Shown here: positions 37,775-47,773 of the stretch, in pieces
Layout of the letters: each line of letters opens with the position of its first letter
How positions within the stretch are numbered: the stretch's first letter is position 1
Origin: Metabacillus bambusae
GTDB lineage: Bacteria; Bacillota; Bacilli; Bacillales; Bacillaceae
Direction: 5' to 3'
DNA length: 59,092 bases
Assembly (NCBI RefSeq): GCF_017497975.1
Contig: NZ_JAGDEL010000031.1
Location: forward strand, 1-59,092
Translations under genes and position numbers: made by a program
The notes under the pieces: model-generated
Seen by the model: only the letters and a program-made list of their open reading frames with translations
Told to the model about the DNA's origin: nothing
Databases searched by the model: none

Positions 37775-37851
37775 GGCGGTGTAGCTCAGCTGGCTAGAGC
37801 GTACGGTTCATACCCGTGAGGTCGTGGGTTCGACTCCCTCCGCCGCTACCA
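37775..37851 (+). tRNA. tRNA-Met (CAT), elongator type
   Basis: 77 nt with encoded CCA. Acceptor GGCGGTG / CGCCGCT, D arm TAGCTCAGCTGG, anticodon CAT in loop TTCATAC, T loop TTCGACT. It closely matches B. subtilis elongator tRNA-Met. The T stem has a U-U mismatch at position 50-64, where the B. subtilis gene has G-U. It lies in the yabR-spoIIE gap, as trnSL-Met does in B. subtilis. Confidence 0.95.
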
Positions 37852-37961
37852 TTCTAAAAATAGAAATTTGAGGTTAAAAGTTAGATGGATGTATTGCTTC
37901 GATGCCATACAAAAACCTCTAACAACTCATATCTATCCTCAAACATCTAAATCTCTAAATC

Positions 37962-38033
37962 GGCCCGTTGGTCAAGCGGTTAAGACACCGCCCTTTCACG
38001 GCGGTAACACGGGTTCGAATCCCGTACGGGTCA
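37962..38033 (+). tRNA. tRNA-Glu (TTC)
   Basis: 72 nt with acceptor GGCCCGT / ACGGGTC, D arm TTGGTCAAGCGG, anticodon TTC and T loop TTCGAAT. The discriminator A is followed by TCCA rather than CCA, so the CCA end seems not to be directly encoded and would be added after processing. A terminator follows. Confidence 0.95.
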
Positions 38034-38035
38034 TC

Positions 38036-38068
38036 CAAAAAGTTGCTAATGCTAGCAACTTTTTTTGT
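38036..38068 (+). terminator. terminator after tRNA-Glu
   Basis: AGTTGCTA / TAGCAACT with loop ATGC and flanking A/T runs. Confidence 0.9.
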
Positions 38069-38123
38069 TTTTCTCCTTTAACTTACATAATCCTAACTAG
38101 CCAAGACTTGATTCATAACTTTT

Positions 38124-38191
38124 TGACGAAAGACATAATAAAAAACTTCAAAACACTTGGATATTTGTCGCATTTTTCAAAAACAGTCGAA
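38124..38191 (+). promoter_or_regulatory. Spo0A boxes upstream of spoIIE
   Basis: TGACGAA (38124-38130, exact), TGTCGCA (38166-38172) and AGTCGAA (38185-38191), the latter two with one mismatch to TGTCGAA. spoIIE is directly activated by Spo0A-P in B. subtilis. Confidence 0.7.
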
Positions 38192-38200
38192 CTGTTTTTG
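38178..38200 (+). promoter_or_regulatory. perfect inverted repeat upstream of spoIIE
   Basis: CAAAAACAGT and ACTGTTTTTG pair perfectly around CGA, 18 bp before the spoIIE -35. It overlaps one Spo0A-like box. It could act as a back-up terminator or as a binding palindrome. Confidence 0.5.
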
Positions 38201-38217
38201 GAATATACTACCTTCAT

Positions 38218-38250
38218 TTGACAAAATCCTGTTCAAACCTTCGATATAAT
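38218..38250 (+). promoter_or_regulatory. spoIIE promoter with 21-bp spacer
   Basis: TTGACA (38218-38223) and TATAAT (38245-38250) are perfect hexamers but lie 21 bp apart. This is the unusual spacing known for the Spo0A-dependent, sigma-A spoIIE promoter of B. subtilis. Confidence 0.85.
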
Positions 38251-38284
38251 TACAAGCAACAATGAACTAGTGGGGGAATGAGCG

Positions 38285-40756
38285 ATGGAAAAAGTGGAAA
38301 GAAGGTTAATGGAGCCGATTTCGGATTTGGGCATGGCAAAAACCCACCAAGTGGTCAATCGATTCTTTCATCGATTTTCTTCTAAACTACAGGTCTTCCT
38401 CTTACATAAAGGACTTGTGTATGTTTTAATTGGGTTTTTATTAGGACGAGCTATTATTTTATCGGAGGTATTGCCATTCGCATTACCATTCTTCGGAGCA
38501 GTCTTGCTCATGAAAAAGGATAAGGCACTTTTAGCAGGTCTATCGTTAATTGCGGGTGGGTCTACGGTTTCCTTTGAGGTTTCCTTAATCATTACGATGT
38601 CCATAATAGGCTTTCTTGTAATCAAGAGACTATCGGCGTATGTGTTTAAAGATCAATTAAAAATTCTCCCTTTTGTTATTTTTGGGACTGTGGCTATAAC
38701 AAGGATTGTCTATTCATTGGCGATGAAATCCTCATTAACATTATATGATTATATGATGGCAGGAGTTGAATCTGGTTTATCATTTATACTAACGTTAATT
38801 TTTCTTCAAAGTATCCCACTCATATCAGCTCGGAAATACAAACAATCACTAAAGGTTGAAGAAATTATTTGCATCATGATTTTACTAGCATCCGTAATGA
38901 CAGGCCTTGTTGGGGTTTCTTATCAAAATCTCCAGGCGGAGCATATATTTTCTCGATATATTGTTCTCTTGTTTGCATTCATAGGAGGCTCAAGTATAGG
39001 CAGTACAGTAGGGGTCGTTACTGGATTGATTTTAAGCTTAGCTAATGTAGGAAATTTATATCATATGAGTCTACTGGCTTTTTCAGGTCTATTAGGTGGC
39101 CTTTTGCGAGAAGGTCAAAAGATAGGAACAGCTATTGGGCTGCTAATTGGCTCTGTACTGATATCATTATATGGACAAGGATCAGCGGACTTAATGACAA
39201 CTTTACTTGAGTCGATGATCGCTATTTTATTATTCTTGATTACACCGAAAGCAATAACAGGGAGACTTGCAAGACATATCCCTGGAACGAATGAACATGC
39301 CCAGGAACAACAGCAATATGTTCGGAAAATACGTGATGTAACAGCTCATCGTGTGGATCAATTTTCTCAAGTTTTTCATGCATTATCTGAGAGCTTTGCG
39401 ACCTTTTATGATAAAGAAGAAACGGATGATGAACAAAGGGAAACTGATTTATTCCTAAGTAGTATAACTGAAAGTACTTGTCAGCATTGTTTTAAGAAAG
39501 AGAAGTGCTGGGTTGAGAACTTTGATAAAACTTATGATTTTATGCAGACAATTATGCATGAAACGAAACAACATACGTACCAAAACAATATAAAAGTAAA
39601 AAAAGAATTTGCACGTCATTGTTCAAAGGCAAATAAAGTGGAAGAGGCGATAGAGCAGGAAATTAATTATTTTCAAGCAAATCAGAAGCTTAAAAAAGAA
39701 GTTCAAGAAAGTAGACGATTGGTTGCAGAACAATTATTAGGTGTTTCACATGTTATGGAGGATCTTTCGAAGGAAATTAAAAGAGAACGAGAAAATCACT
39801 TTGTACAGGAAGAACAAATTCTAGATGCATTACAAAACTTCGGAATTGAAATTGTAAATGTAGATATATATAGCCTAGATCAAGGGAATGTAGATATTGA
39901 AATGAGTATCCCATTCTGTAATGGTCATGGAGAATGTGAAAAAATTATTGCGCCGATGTTGTCTGATATTTTAGAGGAGTCTGTTATTGTGAAAAGTGAG
40001 GAATGTGCTAATTATCCTAATGGGTATTGTCATGTATCATTTGGATCGGCTAAAAAATTCCGAATTGAAACAGGTGTAGCACATGCAGCAAAGGGTGGTG
40101 GCTTAGTATCTGGTGACAGCTATTCTATGATTGATTTAGGGGTAGGGAAATACGCTGTTGCGATTAGTGATGGAATGGGTAATGGTGTAAGAGCCCATTT
40201 TGAAAGCAATGAAACCATTAAGCTTCTGCAAAAGATTTTACAATCGGGGATCGAAGAAAAAGTTGCGATTAAAACGATTAATTCGATTCTATCTCTTAGG
40301 ACGACAGATGAAATTTTTTCAACACTTGATCTCGCAATTGTGGATCTTCAAGATGGAAGTAGTAAATTTTTGAAAATTGGATCGACTCCAAGCTTTGTAA
40401 AACGAGGAGATAAAATAATTCAAATTCAGGCTAGCAATCTACCAATGGGGATTATTGATGAATTTGACGTGGATGTTGTGGGAGAAAAGCTAAAAGCGGG
40501 AGATCTGCTTATCATGATGAGTGATGGTATTTTTGAGGGACCAAAACATGTTGAGAATTACGACTTATGGATGAAGCGGAAAATTAATGAGATTAAGACA
40601 ACTGATCCTCAGGAGGTCGCAGATCTTATTATGGAGGAAGTTATCAGAACAAGATCTGGGAAAATCGAAGACGATATGACGGTGGTTGTATCATCTATTG
40701 AGCACAATACCCCGAAATGGGCTAGTATTCCTGTAACAAAGAAAAAAATAGGTTAA
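38285..40756 (+). CDS. spoIIE: SpoIIE, sporulation phosphatase
   Basis: 823-residue membrane phosphatase that dephosphorylates SpoIIAA and so releases sigma-F in the forespore; it also interacts with FtsZ at the polar septum. The N-terminal region has about ten transmembrane helices (about 40-320). A central domain (about 325-590) and C-terminal PP2C phosphatase (about 595-805) follow, with SGDSYSM, AISDGMGNG and MMSDGIFEG motifs. GGGGGAATGAG precedes the ATG. Promoter and Spo0A boxes are clear. It is very close to B. subtilis SpoIIE (827). Confidence 0.98.
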   Translation: MEKVERRLMEPISDLGMAKTHQVVNRFFHRFSSKLQVFLLHKGLVYVLIGFLLGRAIILSEVLPFALPFFGAVLLMKKDKALLAGLSLIAGGSTVSFEVSLIITMSIIGFLVIKRLSAYVFKDQLKILPFVIFGTVAITRIVYSLAMKSSLTLYDYMMAGVESGLSFILTLIFLQSIPLISARKYKQSLKVEEIICIMILLASVMTGLVGVSYQNLQAEHIFSRYIVLLFAFIGGSSIGSTVGVVTGLILSLANVGNLYHMSLLAFSGLLGGLLREGQKIGTAIGLLIGSVLISLYGQGSADLMTTLLESMIAILLFLITPKAITGRLARHIPGTNEHAQEQQQYVRKIRDVTAHRVDQFSQVFHALSESFATFYDKEETDDEQRETDLFLSSITESTCQHCFKKEKCWVENFDKTYDFMQTIMHETKQHTYQNNIKVKKEFARHCSKANKVEEAIEQEINYFQANQKLKKEVQESRRLVAEQLLGVSHVMEDLSKEIKRERENHFVQEEQILDALQNFGIEIVNVDIYSLDQGNVDIEMSIPFCNGHGECEKIIAPMLSDILEESVIVKSEECANYPNGYCHVSFGSAKKFRIETGVAHAAKGGGLVSGDSYSMIDLGVGKYAVAISDGMGNGVRAHFESNETIKLLQKILQSGIEEKVAIKTINSILSLRTTDEIFSTLDLAIVDLQDGSSKFLKIGSTPSFVKRGDKIIQIQASNLPMGIIDEFDVDVVGEKLKAGDLLIMMSDGIFEGPKHVENYDLWMKRKINEIKTTDPQEVADLIMEEVIRTRSGKIEDDMTVVVSSIEHNTPKWASIPVTKKKIG

Positions 40757-40874
40757 GAATAAACTAGAGTATAAAAACCCTACCTTCTGGCGAGGATGAT
40801 ACTAATGAAAATTCATATAAGTCACGTGTGAATATTGAATTTGAAAAATTAGGCGTCTCTCTAGGAGGGTGTAT

Positions 40875-41612
40875 ATGGCAAAGGGTCATTTAAAGCAAAT
40901 TTTATTAATTACTGACGGTTGCTCAAACCATGGGGAAGATCCAATCGCAATGGCTGCATTAGCTCAGGAGCAAGGAATAACAATAAATGTAATTGGTGTC
41001 ATAGAAGAGAACGTAATCGACCAAAAAGCGATTCAGGAAATTGAAGGAATCGCAATGTCAGGTGGTGGTGTTCACCAAATCGTATATGCGCATCAGTTAT
41101 CTCAAACTGTACAAATGGTAACAAGAAAGGCTATGACACAAACACTTCAAGGAGTTGTTAATAAGGAGCTCCAGCATATTCTTGGGAAGCATACATCAAT
41201 GGAAGAGTTACCACCTGAAAAAAGAGGAGAGGTAATGGAGGTTGTAGATGAACTAGGGGAAACTGTGAGTTTAGAAATCCTCGTATTAGTTGATACAAGT
41301 GCAAGCATGAAGCCGAAGCTTCCCACAGTAAAGGAAGCACTTCTAGACCTTTCAATAAGCCTTAATTCAAGAATTGGAGAAAATCAATATTCAGTATCAG
41401 TATTTCCTGGGAAAAAGGATGAGGTAGAACAGGTCCTTGATTGGACGCCTAAGCTTGAATCACTATCATCCATTTTTCCAAAGCTTTCAACAGGAGGTAT
41501 TACACCTACTGGTCCTGCAATAAGAGATGCAATCCAACATTTTAAGAATAAACGTTCCTTAAGGGGTTTATTAAGAAATGAAGAAGAATACTACGATGAA
41601 TCAGGTATGTAA
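40875..41612 (+). CDS. yabS: YabS, von Willebrand A-domain protein
   Basis: 245-residue protein with a vWA-like fold. The MIDAS-type motif DTSASM is near residues 143-148, and a first half begins LLITDGCSNHGED. Function unknown; in Bacillus it is always next to spoIIE and the kinase gene yabT. ATG 40875 follows AGGAGGGT. Its last 35 bases overlap the start of yabT in another frame. Confidence 0.9.
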   Translation: MAKGHLKQILLITDGCSNHGEDPIAMAALAQEQGITINVIGVIEENVIDQKAIQEIEGIAMSGGGVHQIVYAHQLSQTVQMVTRKAMTQTLQGVVNKELQHILGKHTSMEELPPEKRGEVMEVVDELGETVSLEILVLVDTSASMKPKLPTVKEALLDLSISLNSRIGENQYSVSVFPGKKDEVEQVLDWTPKLESLSSIFPKLSTGGITPTGPAIRDAIQHFKNKRSLRGLLRNEEEYYDESGM

Positions 41613-42621
41613 TCTTTCTTCGGGTACTATAGTAAATGGTAAGTGGAACGGTGAGAATTACACCGTTATAAGGCTGCTTGGAAAAGGTGCAACAGGCAAC
41701 GTATACTTAGCTGATAGTAAAAAAGGGAAAGTCGCTCTTAAGTTGAGTGAAAATAGTATGGCGATTACTTCAGAGGTAAATGTGCTTAAGCGTTTTTCTA
41801 AGGTCCAAGGTACTTCGCTTGGACCTTCTTTGCTTGATGTAGATGATTGGAAAGTAGATTCGCAAAAAATCCTTCCTTTTTATGTGATGGAATATGTACA
41901 AGGTAATAATTTCCTTGAATTTATTCAAGAACGAGGAATAGTGTGGGCAGATGTTTTGATCCTTCAGTTACTATCCAATCTAGAAAAGCTTCATCAACAA
42001 GGGTGGGTTTTTGGAGACTTGAAGCCAGAAAACTTGTTAATATCAGGTCCGCCCCCAAAAATAAGATGTATCGATGTTGGTGGTACAACACAGCAAGGAA
42101 GGTCTATTAAAGAGTTCACAGAGTTTTTTGACCGAGGATATTGGGGGTTAGGTACGCGAAAGGCTGAGCCGTCTTACGATCTTTTTTCAGTAGCGATGGT
42201 TCTTATAAATGCATCATTTCCTAAACGTTTTACAAAAAAGGTGGATGTGGATGGGAAAACTCAATTGTTTGAACGAATTGAGCAGCATCCATACTTGCTT
42301 AAACATAAGCAAGTTTTACAAAAAGCACTTTTAGGGAAATATACAAGTGCATTAGAAATGAAAACAGACTTTGTTCACCTGCTTTCTGTAGAAACAAACA
42401 AAGCAAAGCCAAGAACACAAACGTATAAAACTCAAATGGCTACAGCTAACAAGGCAAAGAGTCAGTCACCAAAAAGTGCAAACTCTCAAGCTAATCAAAC
42501 AAGAAAACAAGCAAAGAAAACAAAAAGAAGAAAAAAAACGAGTGGTATTCTTGAAACAATTATCATTATCTTGGGAGTATTTATTATTTATTCTTTATAT
42601 GCTTATCACTATTTGATGTAG
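41578..42621 (+). CDS. yabT: YabT, Hanks-type serine/threonine kinase
   Basis: 347-residue membrane-anchored kinase. In B. subtilis it is expressed in sporulation, activated by DNA, and phosphorylates RecA. Landmarks are the glycine loop GKGATGNVY (about 35-43), the ATP lysine in VALKL, the catalytic FGDLKPEN in place of HRDLKPEN, and DVGG in place of DFG. A Lys/Ser/Gln-rich linker (about 280-318) and a single C-terminal transmembrane helix (about 325-343) follow. An in-frame ATG at 41596 is an alternative start; AAGGGG lies 11 bases before 41578. Confidence 0.92.
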   Translation: MKKNTTMNQVCNLSSGTIVNGKWNGENYTVIRLLGKGATGNVYLADSKKGKVALKLSENSMAITSEVNVLKRFSKVQGTSLGPSLLDVDDWKVDSQKILPFYVMEYVQGNNFLEFIQERGIVWADVLILQLLSNLEKLHQQGWVFGDLKPENLLISGPPPKIRCIDVGGTTQQGRSIKEFTEFFDRGYWGLGTRKAEPSYDLFSVAMVLINASFPKRFTKKVDVDGKTQLFERIEQHPYLLKHKQVLQKALLGKYTSALEMKTDFVHLLSVETNKAKPRTQTYKTQMATANKAKSQSPKSANSQANQTRKQAKKTKRRKKTSGILETIIIILGVFIIYSLYAYHYLM

Positions 42622-42754
42622 AAATGAATGTAAATTTGTTCATTAAATATGATGAATATGTGAACGCATTCTTCTCCTTTGTTGTTCCTTTAGAAATAAT
42701 GTTAGGATAGAGAGGGAATAAAAAAGGTATTTTGTGCAAAAGAGGGAAGAAAAG

Positions 42755-44140
42755 GTGGAAAAATTTTATACCCTTATTCAAAAGCACCAATTATTTGATA
42801 AGGATTCAACAGTCGTTGTTGGTGTTTCGGGAGGACCTGATTCTTTAGCATTACTCCATTTACTAATTCAAATAAAGGAAAAATGGAACCTAAAGCTAGT
42901 TGCTGCACATGTTGATCACATGTTTAGAGGTGTGCAATCAAAAGAGGAAATGCAGTTTGTACTCGATTTCTGTAGGGAACATCAAATTACATGTGAAGCA
43001 AAGCAAATTGATGTAACTGCATACGCCACTCAGCATAAATTAAGTTCTCAAGTAGCTTCGAGAGAATGCAGATATGGTTTTTTTAAAGAGGTTTTAGATA
43101 AGTATGAGTCAAGTTACTTAGCACTTGGTCATCACGGTGATGATCAAATCGAAACGATCTTAATGAGAATGGTAAGAGGTAGTACAGGAAAGGCACTTGC
43201 AGGTATTCAGTTAAAGCGTAAATTCCATAATGGATACATCATTAGGCCTTTGCTTGGGTATACAAAGGAACAAATCCTAAGGTATTGTAGGGATCAACAA
43301 TTAATGCCGAGGTTTGACCCTAGTAATGAAAAGACTGATTATACTAGAAATCGTTTTAGAAAATATGTGCTACCCTTTCTGAAAAAAGAAAATCCATTGG
43401 CACATGAAAGATTTCAGTATTTTAGTGAAACCTTATTAGAGGATGAAACGTATTTACAGGTATTAACGAAGCAACATATGAATACAGTATTGAAAAGAAA
43501 AGAAACGTCAGCTGTCGAGATAGACATCGATAGGTTTAAAAGCCTACCTTTGCCTTTACAAAGAAGAGGTATTCAACTAATATTAAACTATCTATACGAA
43601 AATATTCCAACTTCTCTATCTTCAATACATATCGAGAGTTTACTGACGTTACTCTCACAAGATCACCCTTCAGGTTCACTTGATTACCCAGGCGGTCTAA
43701 AAGTGATTAAATCATATCAAAATTGTTTGTTTACTTTTGAACAAGATGAAGTAAAGAAGTACTGTTTTGATCTTGAAATCCCTTCCGTTGTCATACTTCC
43801 AAATGGGTATAAAATAACGTGTGAATTAATAAAGAATGATTCTATTGAGCCTATAGGAAATGAATCATTCCTTTTAAATCCCAAAACGTTAGTTGGACCG
43901 CTTATTGTTCGAACAAGGGAACAGGGAGATAAAATCAAATTGAAGGGCATGAACGGTCGGAAAAAGGTAAAAGATATATTTATTGATGAAAAAATACCAT
44001 TACATAGCCGATATTCATGGCCGATAGTAGAAGATGGAGATGGGAACATCCTTTGGTTACCAGGCTTAAAAAAATCAATTTTTGAAGCTGAAAATGGAAG
44101 CGGGGATGAATACGTAGTATTACATTATAAGGAGCAATGA
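42755..44140 (+). CDS. tilS: tRNA(Ile)-lysidine synthetase
   Basis: Converts C34 of the CAU tRNA-Ile to lysidine so it reads AUA. 461 residues from GTG 42755 (behind GAGGGAAGAAAAGG); a GTG at 42734 would add seven residues. The N-type ATP pyrophosphatase motif SGGPDS is at 26-31. The C-terminal TilS domain ends with the KLKGMNGRKKVKDIFID segment (quoted in part). hpt follows after 21 bases, and the pair tilS-hpt-ftsH is conserved. Confidence 0.95.
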   Translation: MEKFYTLIQKHQLFDKDSTVVVGVSGGPDSLALLHLLIQIKEKWNLKLVAAHVDHMFRGVQSKEEMQFVLDFCREHQITCEAKQIDVTAYATQHKLSSQVASRECRYGFFKEVLDKYESSYLALGHHGDDQIETILMRMVRGSTGKALAGIQLKRKFHNGYIIRPLLGYTKEQILRYCRDQQLMPRFDPSNEKTDYTRNRFRKYVLPFLKKENPLAHERFQYFSETLLEDETYLQVLTKQHMNTVLKRKETSAVEIDIDRFKSLPLPLQRRGIQLILNYLYENIPTSLSSIHIESLLTLLSQDHPSGSLDYPGGLKVIKSYQNCLFTFEQDEVKKYCFDLEIPSVVILPNGYKITCELIKNDSIEPIGNESFLLNPKTLVGPLIVRTREQGDKIKLKGMNGRKKVKDIFIDEKIPLHSRYSWPIVEDGDGNILWLPGLKKSIFEAENGSGDEYVVLHYKEQ

Positions 44141-44161
44141 TCTTCTAGGGGGCACACTTTT

Positions 44162-44698
44162 ATGAGACAAGATATTGAAGAAATTTTAGTGACTGAAGAA
44201 CAAATTCAAGATAAGGTGAAGGAGTTAGGAAAGGCCCTAACTGAAGAGTATAAAGATCGCTTTCCACTTGCTATAGGTGTACTAAAGGGCGCAATGCCTT
44301 TTATGGGTGATCTTTTAAAGAACATTGATACATATTTGGAAATGGATTTTATGGATGTTTCAAGCTATGGCACATCCACAGTTTCATCAGGAGAAGTAAA
44401 GATCATTAAGGATTTAGATACTTCTGTTGAAGGAAGAGATATATTAATTATTGAAGATATTATTGATAGTGGTTTAACTTTAAGCTATTTAGTTAAGTTA
44501 TTTCGCTATCGAAAAGCAAAGTCAATTAAAATTGTTACATTGCTTGATAAACCAACTGGTAGAAAAGCGGATATTGAGGCTGATTATGTAGGATTTGCTG
44601 TTCCAGATGCATTCGTTGTTGGCTATGGACTTGATTACATTGAGAAATACAGAAATCTTCCTTATATCGGAGTTTTAAAGCCTGAAATTTATCAATAA
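44162..44698 (+). CDS. hpt: hypoxanthine phosphoribosyltransferase
   Basis: 178-residue purine salvage enzyme making IMP or GMP from hypoxanthine or guanine and PRPP. The PRPP loop is [11 protein letters not shown] (about 99-109), with the substrate region LLDKPTGRK and VGYGLDY near the C-terminus. In B. subtilis the product with TilS also activates ftsH transcription. AGGGGG precedes the ATG. Confidence 0.97.
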   Translation: MRQDIEEILVTEEQIQDKVKELGKALTEEYKDRFPLAIGVLKGAMPFMGDLLKNIDTYLEMDFMDVSSYGTSTVSSGEVKIIKDLDTSVEGRDILIIEDIIDSGLTLSYLVKLFRYRKAKSIKIVTLLDKPTGRKADIEADYVGFAVPDAFVVGYGLDYIEKYRNLPYIGVLKPEIYQ

Positions 44699-44739
44699 AA
44701 CCTATTAATTGAAACACAGGTTCTCTGTAGTCTAAATTG

Positions 44740-44769
44740 TTGTGTTACCATGATTTTCTATGATACTAT
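44740..44769 (+). promoter_or_regulatory. possible ftsH promoter
   Basis: TTGTGT (44740-44745), 18 bases, TACTAT (44764-44769). A moderate match to sigma-A. Confidence 0.4.
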
Positions 44770-44806
44770 TTAATATAGTCGTGTCTACTGTGGGAGGAGG
44801 TAAGGA

Positions 44807-46747
44807 ATGAATCGGATCTTCCGTAATACCATATTTTATTTATTAATATTTTTAGTCATTATTGGGGTTGTAAGCTTCTTTACTGGTGCTAATCCTAAAA
44901 CGGAACAAATAACGTATAATACTTTCATTTCTGACTTAAATAATGGGAATGTAACAGAGATGACGGTACAGCCGGTTCGTGGTGTATTTGAAGTTAGAGG
45001 TAAAATGAAGGGCTATGATGAAGACGAAACCTTTTTAACATATATACCAACAGAACAAGGGCTAGATCGAGTTGACAAAGCAGCTGAGGCAAATAACGTC
45101 AAAGAACTTGATGTTGCTCCTGCTGAGGAAACAAGTGGATGGGTTACATTTTTCACATCCATTATCCCATTCATTATTATCTTTATTTTATTCTTCTTCT
45201 TGCTTAACCAAGCTCAAGGCGGCGGCAGTCGTGTAATGAATTTTGGTAAAAGTAAAGCTAAGCTATATAGCGAAGAAAAGAAGAAGGTTAGGTTTAAAGA
45301 TGTAGCTGGTGCAGATGAAGAAAAGCAAGAGCTTGTTGAGGTAGTTGAATTCTTAAAAGATCCTCGTAAATTTGCAGAGTTAGGTGCAAGAATTCCAAAG
45401 GGTGTCCTATTAGTTGGACCTCCAGGTACTGGTAAGACCTTACTTGCAAGAGCTGTTGCCGGTGAAGCAGGAGTGCCATTCTTCTCAATCAGTGGTTCTG
45501 ATTTCGTTGAAATGTTTGTCGGTGTCGGTGCATCCCGTGTTCGTGATTTATTTGAGAATGCGAAAAAGAATGCCCCATGTATCATTTTCATTGATGAAAT
45601 TGATGCAGTTGGACGTCAACGTGGTGCAGGTTTAGGTGGAGGTCACGATGAGCGTGAACAAACACTTAATCAGTTACTAGTTGAAATGGATGGTTTTGGT
45701 GCAAACGAAGGTATTATCATTGTTGCAGCAACTAATAGACCAGATATTCTTGACCCAGCATTATTACGTCCGGGACGTTTTGACCGTCAAATTACTGTAG
45801 ATCGACCAGATGTAACAGGTCGTGAAGCTGTCTTAAAGGTACATTCTCGTAATAAGCCTTTAGATGAATCTGTTGATTTAAAAGCAATTGCTGCTCGGAC
45901 TCCAGGTTTTTCTGGTGCTGATTTAGAAAACCTTTTAAATGAAGCAGCTCTAGTTGCTGCTAGACGGGATAAAAAGAAAATTGATAATACAGATCTTGAC
46001 GAAGCAACAGATCGCGTTATTGCTGGTCCTGCTAAAAAGAGTCGTGTTATCTCTAAGAAAGAACGAAATATTGTTGCTTATCATGAAGCTGGACATACCA
46101 TTATTGGGGTTGTACTCGATGAAGCTGATATGGTACATAAGGTTACAATTGTTCCTCGTGGCCAAGCTGGTGGATATGCTGTCATGCTTCCAAAAGAAGA
46201 TCGATACTTTATGACAAAACCAGAGCTTTTAGATAAAATTACTGGTTTGCTTGGTGGTCGTGTTGCAGAGGAAATTGTCTTCGGAGAAGTTAGTACTGGG
46301 GCACATAATGATTTCCAAAGAGCAACAGGTATAGCAAGGAAAATGGTTACTGAATACGGTATGAGTGAAAAGCTTGGTCCGTTGCAATTCGGTCAATCAC
46401 AAGGTGGTCAAGTGTTTTTAGGACGTGACCTTCATAATGAGCAAAACTATAGTGATGCAATTGCACATGAAATTGATATGGAAATTCAACGCTTTATTAA
46501 AGAAAGCTATGAGCGTGCTCGCCAAATTTTAACTGAAAATCGTGAAAAGCTAGAATTGGTGGCACAAACATTATTAGAAATTGAAACCCTTGATGCAGCT
46601 CAAATAGCAAGCCTTGTTGAGCATGGGAAGCTTCCTGACCGTCCGGTAGTTGTGAACGAAAGCCAAAATCAGGATGCAAAATCAGATAATGTGAAAGTAA
46701 ATATTCAAACGAAAAAAGATGAAGAGGATTCTTCTGAAAAATCATAA
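44807..46747 (+). CDS. ftsH: ATP-dependent zinc metalloprotease FtsH
   Basis: 646-residue membrane AAA+ protease that degrades damaged membrane proteins and regulators such as Spo0E and SpoVM. Two transmembrane helices (about 8-26 and 110-133) flank an external domain. Walker A GPPGTGKT is at 204-211, with the second region of homology near 310, the zinc motif HEAGH at 426-430 and its third ligand in the GGAHND-like region. A charged C-terminal tail follows. GGGAGGAGG precedes the ATG. Confidence 0.98.
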   Translation: MNRIFRNTIFYLLIFLVIIGVVSFFTGANPKTEQITYNTFISDLNNGNVTEMTVQPVRGVFEVRGKMKGYDEDETFLTYIPTEQGLDRVDKAAEANNVKELDVAPAEETSGWVTFFTSIIPFIIIFILFFFLLNQAQGGGSRVMNFGKSKAKLYSEEKKKVRFKDVAGADEEKQELVEVVEFLKDPRKFAELGARIPKGVLLVGPPGTGKTLLARAVAGEAGVPFFSISGSDFVEMFVGVGASRVRDLFENAKKNAPCIIFIDEIDAVGRQRGAGLGGGHDEREQTLNQLLVEMDGFGANEGIIIVAATNRPDILDPALLRPGRFDRQITVDRPDVTGREAVLKVHSRNKPLDESVDLKAIAARTPGFSGADLENLLNEAALVAARRDKKKIDNTDLDEATDRVIAGPAKKSRVISKKERNIVAYHEAGHTIIGVVLDEADMVHKVTIVPRGQAGGYAVMLPKEDRYFMTKPELLDKITGLLGGRVAEEIVFGEVSTGAHNDFQRATGIARKMVTEYGMSEKLGPLQFGQSQGGQVFLGRDLHNEQNYSDAIAHEIDMEIQRFIKESYERARQILTENREKLELVAQTLLEIETLDAAQIASLVEHGKLPDRPVVVNESQNQDAKSDNVKVNIQTKKDEEDSSEKS

Positions 46748-46755
46748 TAAAGATG

Positions 46756-46798
46756 AAAGATCGATGGCAAACTAATATGTCATCGATCTTTTTTTTGA
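46756..46798 (+). terminator. terminator after ftsH
   Basis: AAAGATCGATG (46756-46766) pairs with CATCGATCTTT (46781-46791), then a T run. Confidence 0.88.
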
Positions 46799-46856
46799 TA
46801 AAATGAAAAGGAATATGTAAACTAGTAAAAAGAAATATTATAAAGTGGTGATACTG

Positions 46857-47651
46857 ATGATTCTTGTATTGGATGTAGGAAATACTAATACTGTATTAGG
46901 GGTATATGATCAGGATGTGTTAAAGCATCATTGGAGAATAGAAACAAGTCGTAATAAAACGGAAGACGAGTTTGGTATGGTAATAAAGGGGTTATTTGAA
47001 CACGAAGGTCTTCCATTTAAACAAATAGAGGGGATTATCATTTCTTCTGTTGTACCGCCAATTATGTTTGCGCTTGAAAGAATGTGCATGAAGTATTTTG
47101 ATGTTAAACCATTGGTTGTAGGGCCAGGAATAAAAACAGGCTTGGATATTAAATACGAAAATCCTCGTGAAGTTGGGGCAGATCGTATCGTGAATGCTGT
47201 TGCTGGTATACAAGATTATGGCAGTCCACTAATTATTGTTGATTTTGGTACAGCTACTACATATTGTTACATCAATGAACATAAGCAATATATGGGTGGG
47301 GCAATTGCACCTGGTATCAATATTTCTACTGAAGCCCTCTATTCTAGAGCTGCAAAACTACCAAGAATAGAAATTACGAGACCGAATAACATAATCGGTA
47401 AGAATACTGTGAGTGCGATGCAAGCTGGAATTTTATATGGATATGTAGGACAAGTAGAGGGAATTGTTAAAAGAATTAAAGAACAATCAAAGGAAGTACC
47501 AAAAGTTATTGCAACAGGTGGTCTAGCGTCATTAATCGCTAAAGAATCAGATTGTATTGATATTGTTGACCCATTTTTAACACTAAGAGGTTTACAGCTA
47601 ATTTATGAACGAAACACATTAAAGGAATTGGGAACAGAACACAGTTTATGA
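46857..47651 (+). CDS. coaX: type III pantothenate kinase
   Basis: First step of coenzyme A synthesis by the CoaX-type (type III) enzyme. 264 residues. The ASKHA-fold phosphate loop DVGNTNT is at 6-12. The pantothenate region is GADRIVNAV near 103-111, and DFGTATTY is near 128-135. ATG 46857 follows AAAGTGGTGAT; GTG codons at 46845 and 46848 lie inside that site. It is followed by a hairpin terminator and hslO. Confidence 0.96.
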   Translation: MILVLDVGNTNTVLGVYDQDVLKHHWRIETSRNKTEDEFGMVIKGLFEHEGLPFKQIEGIIISSVVPPIMFALERMCMKYFDVKPLVVGPGIKTGLDIKYENPREVGADRIVNAVAGIQDYGSPLIIVDFGTATTYCYINEHKQYMGGAIAPGINISTEALYSRAAKLPRIEITRPNNIIGKNTVSAMQAGILYGYVGQVEGIVKRIKEQSKEVPKVIATGGLASLIAKESDCIDIVDPFLTLRGLQLIYERNTLKELGTEHSL

Positions 47652-47666
47652 AATTTGGCTCTGGTT

Positions 47667-47692
47667 AAAACTACTGTTATAAGTAGTTTTTA
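47667..47692 (+). terminator. terminator after coaX
   Basis: AAAACTACT / AGTAGTTTT hairpin, loop GTTATA, with an AT-rich tail. Confidence 0.7.
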
Positions 47693-47773
47693 AATAGAAT
47701 ATTACCGGGCTTTTGTACGAAACATTACTTGAAGGCGTTATATTGGTCTTGAAATTGAAGGGAGTCTAACATC

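Noticed and set aside
37868-38221. 117-codon open frame across the tRNA genes
   Set aside because: It crosses tRNA-Glu and its terminator and contains translated tRNA sequence, so it is not a gene.
47658-47670. GGCTCTGGTTAAA near the coaX end resembling a MITE terminus
   Set aside because: It has an extra base, no partner inverted repeat nearby and no target duplication. The site is explained by the coaX terminator.
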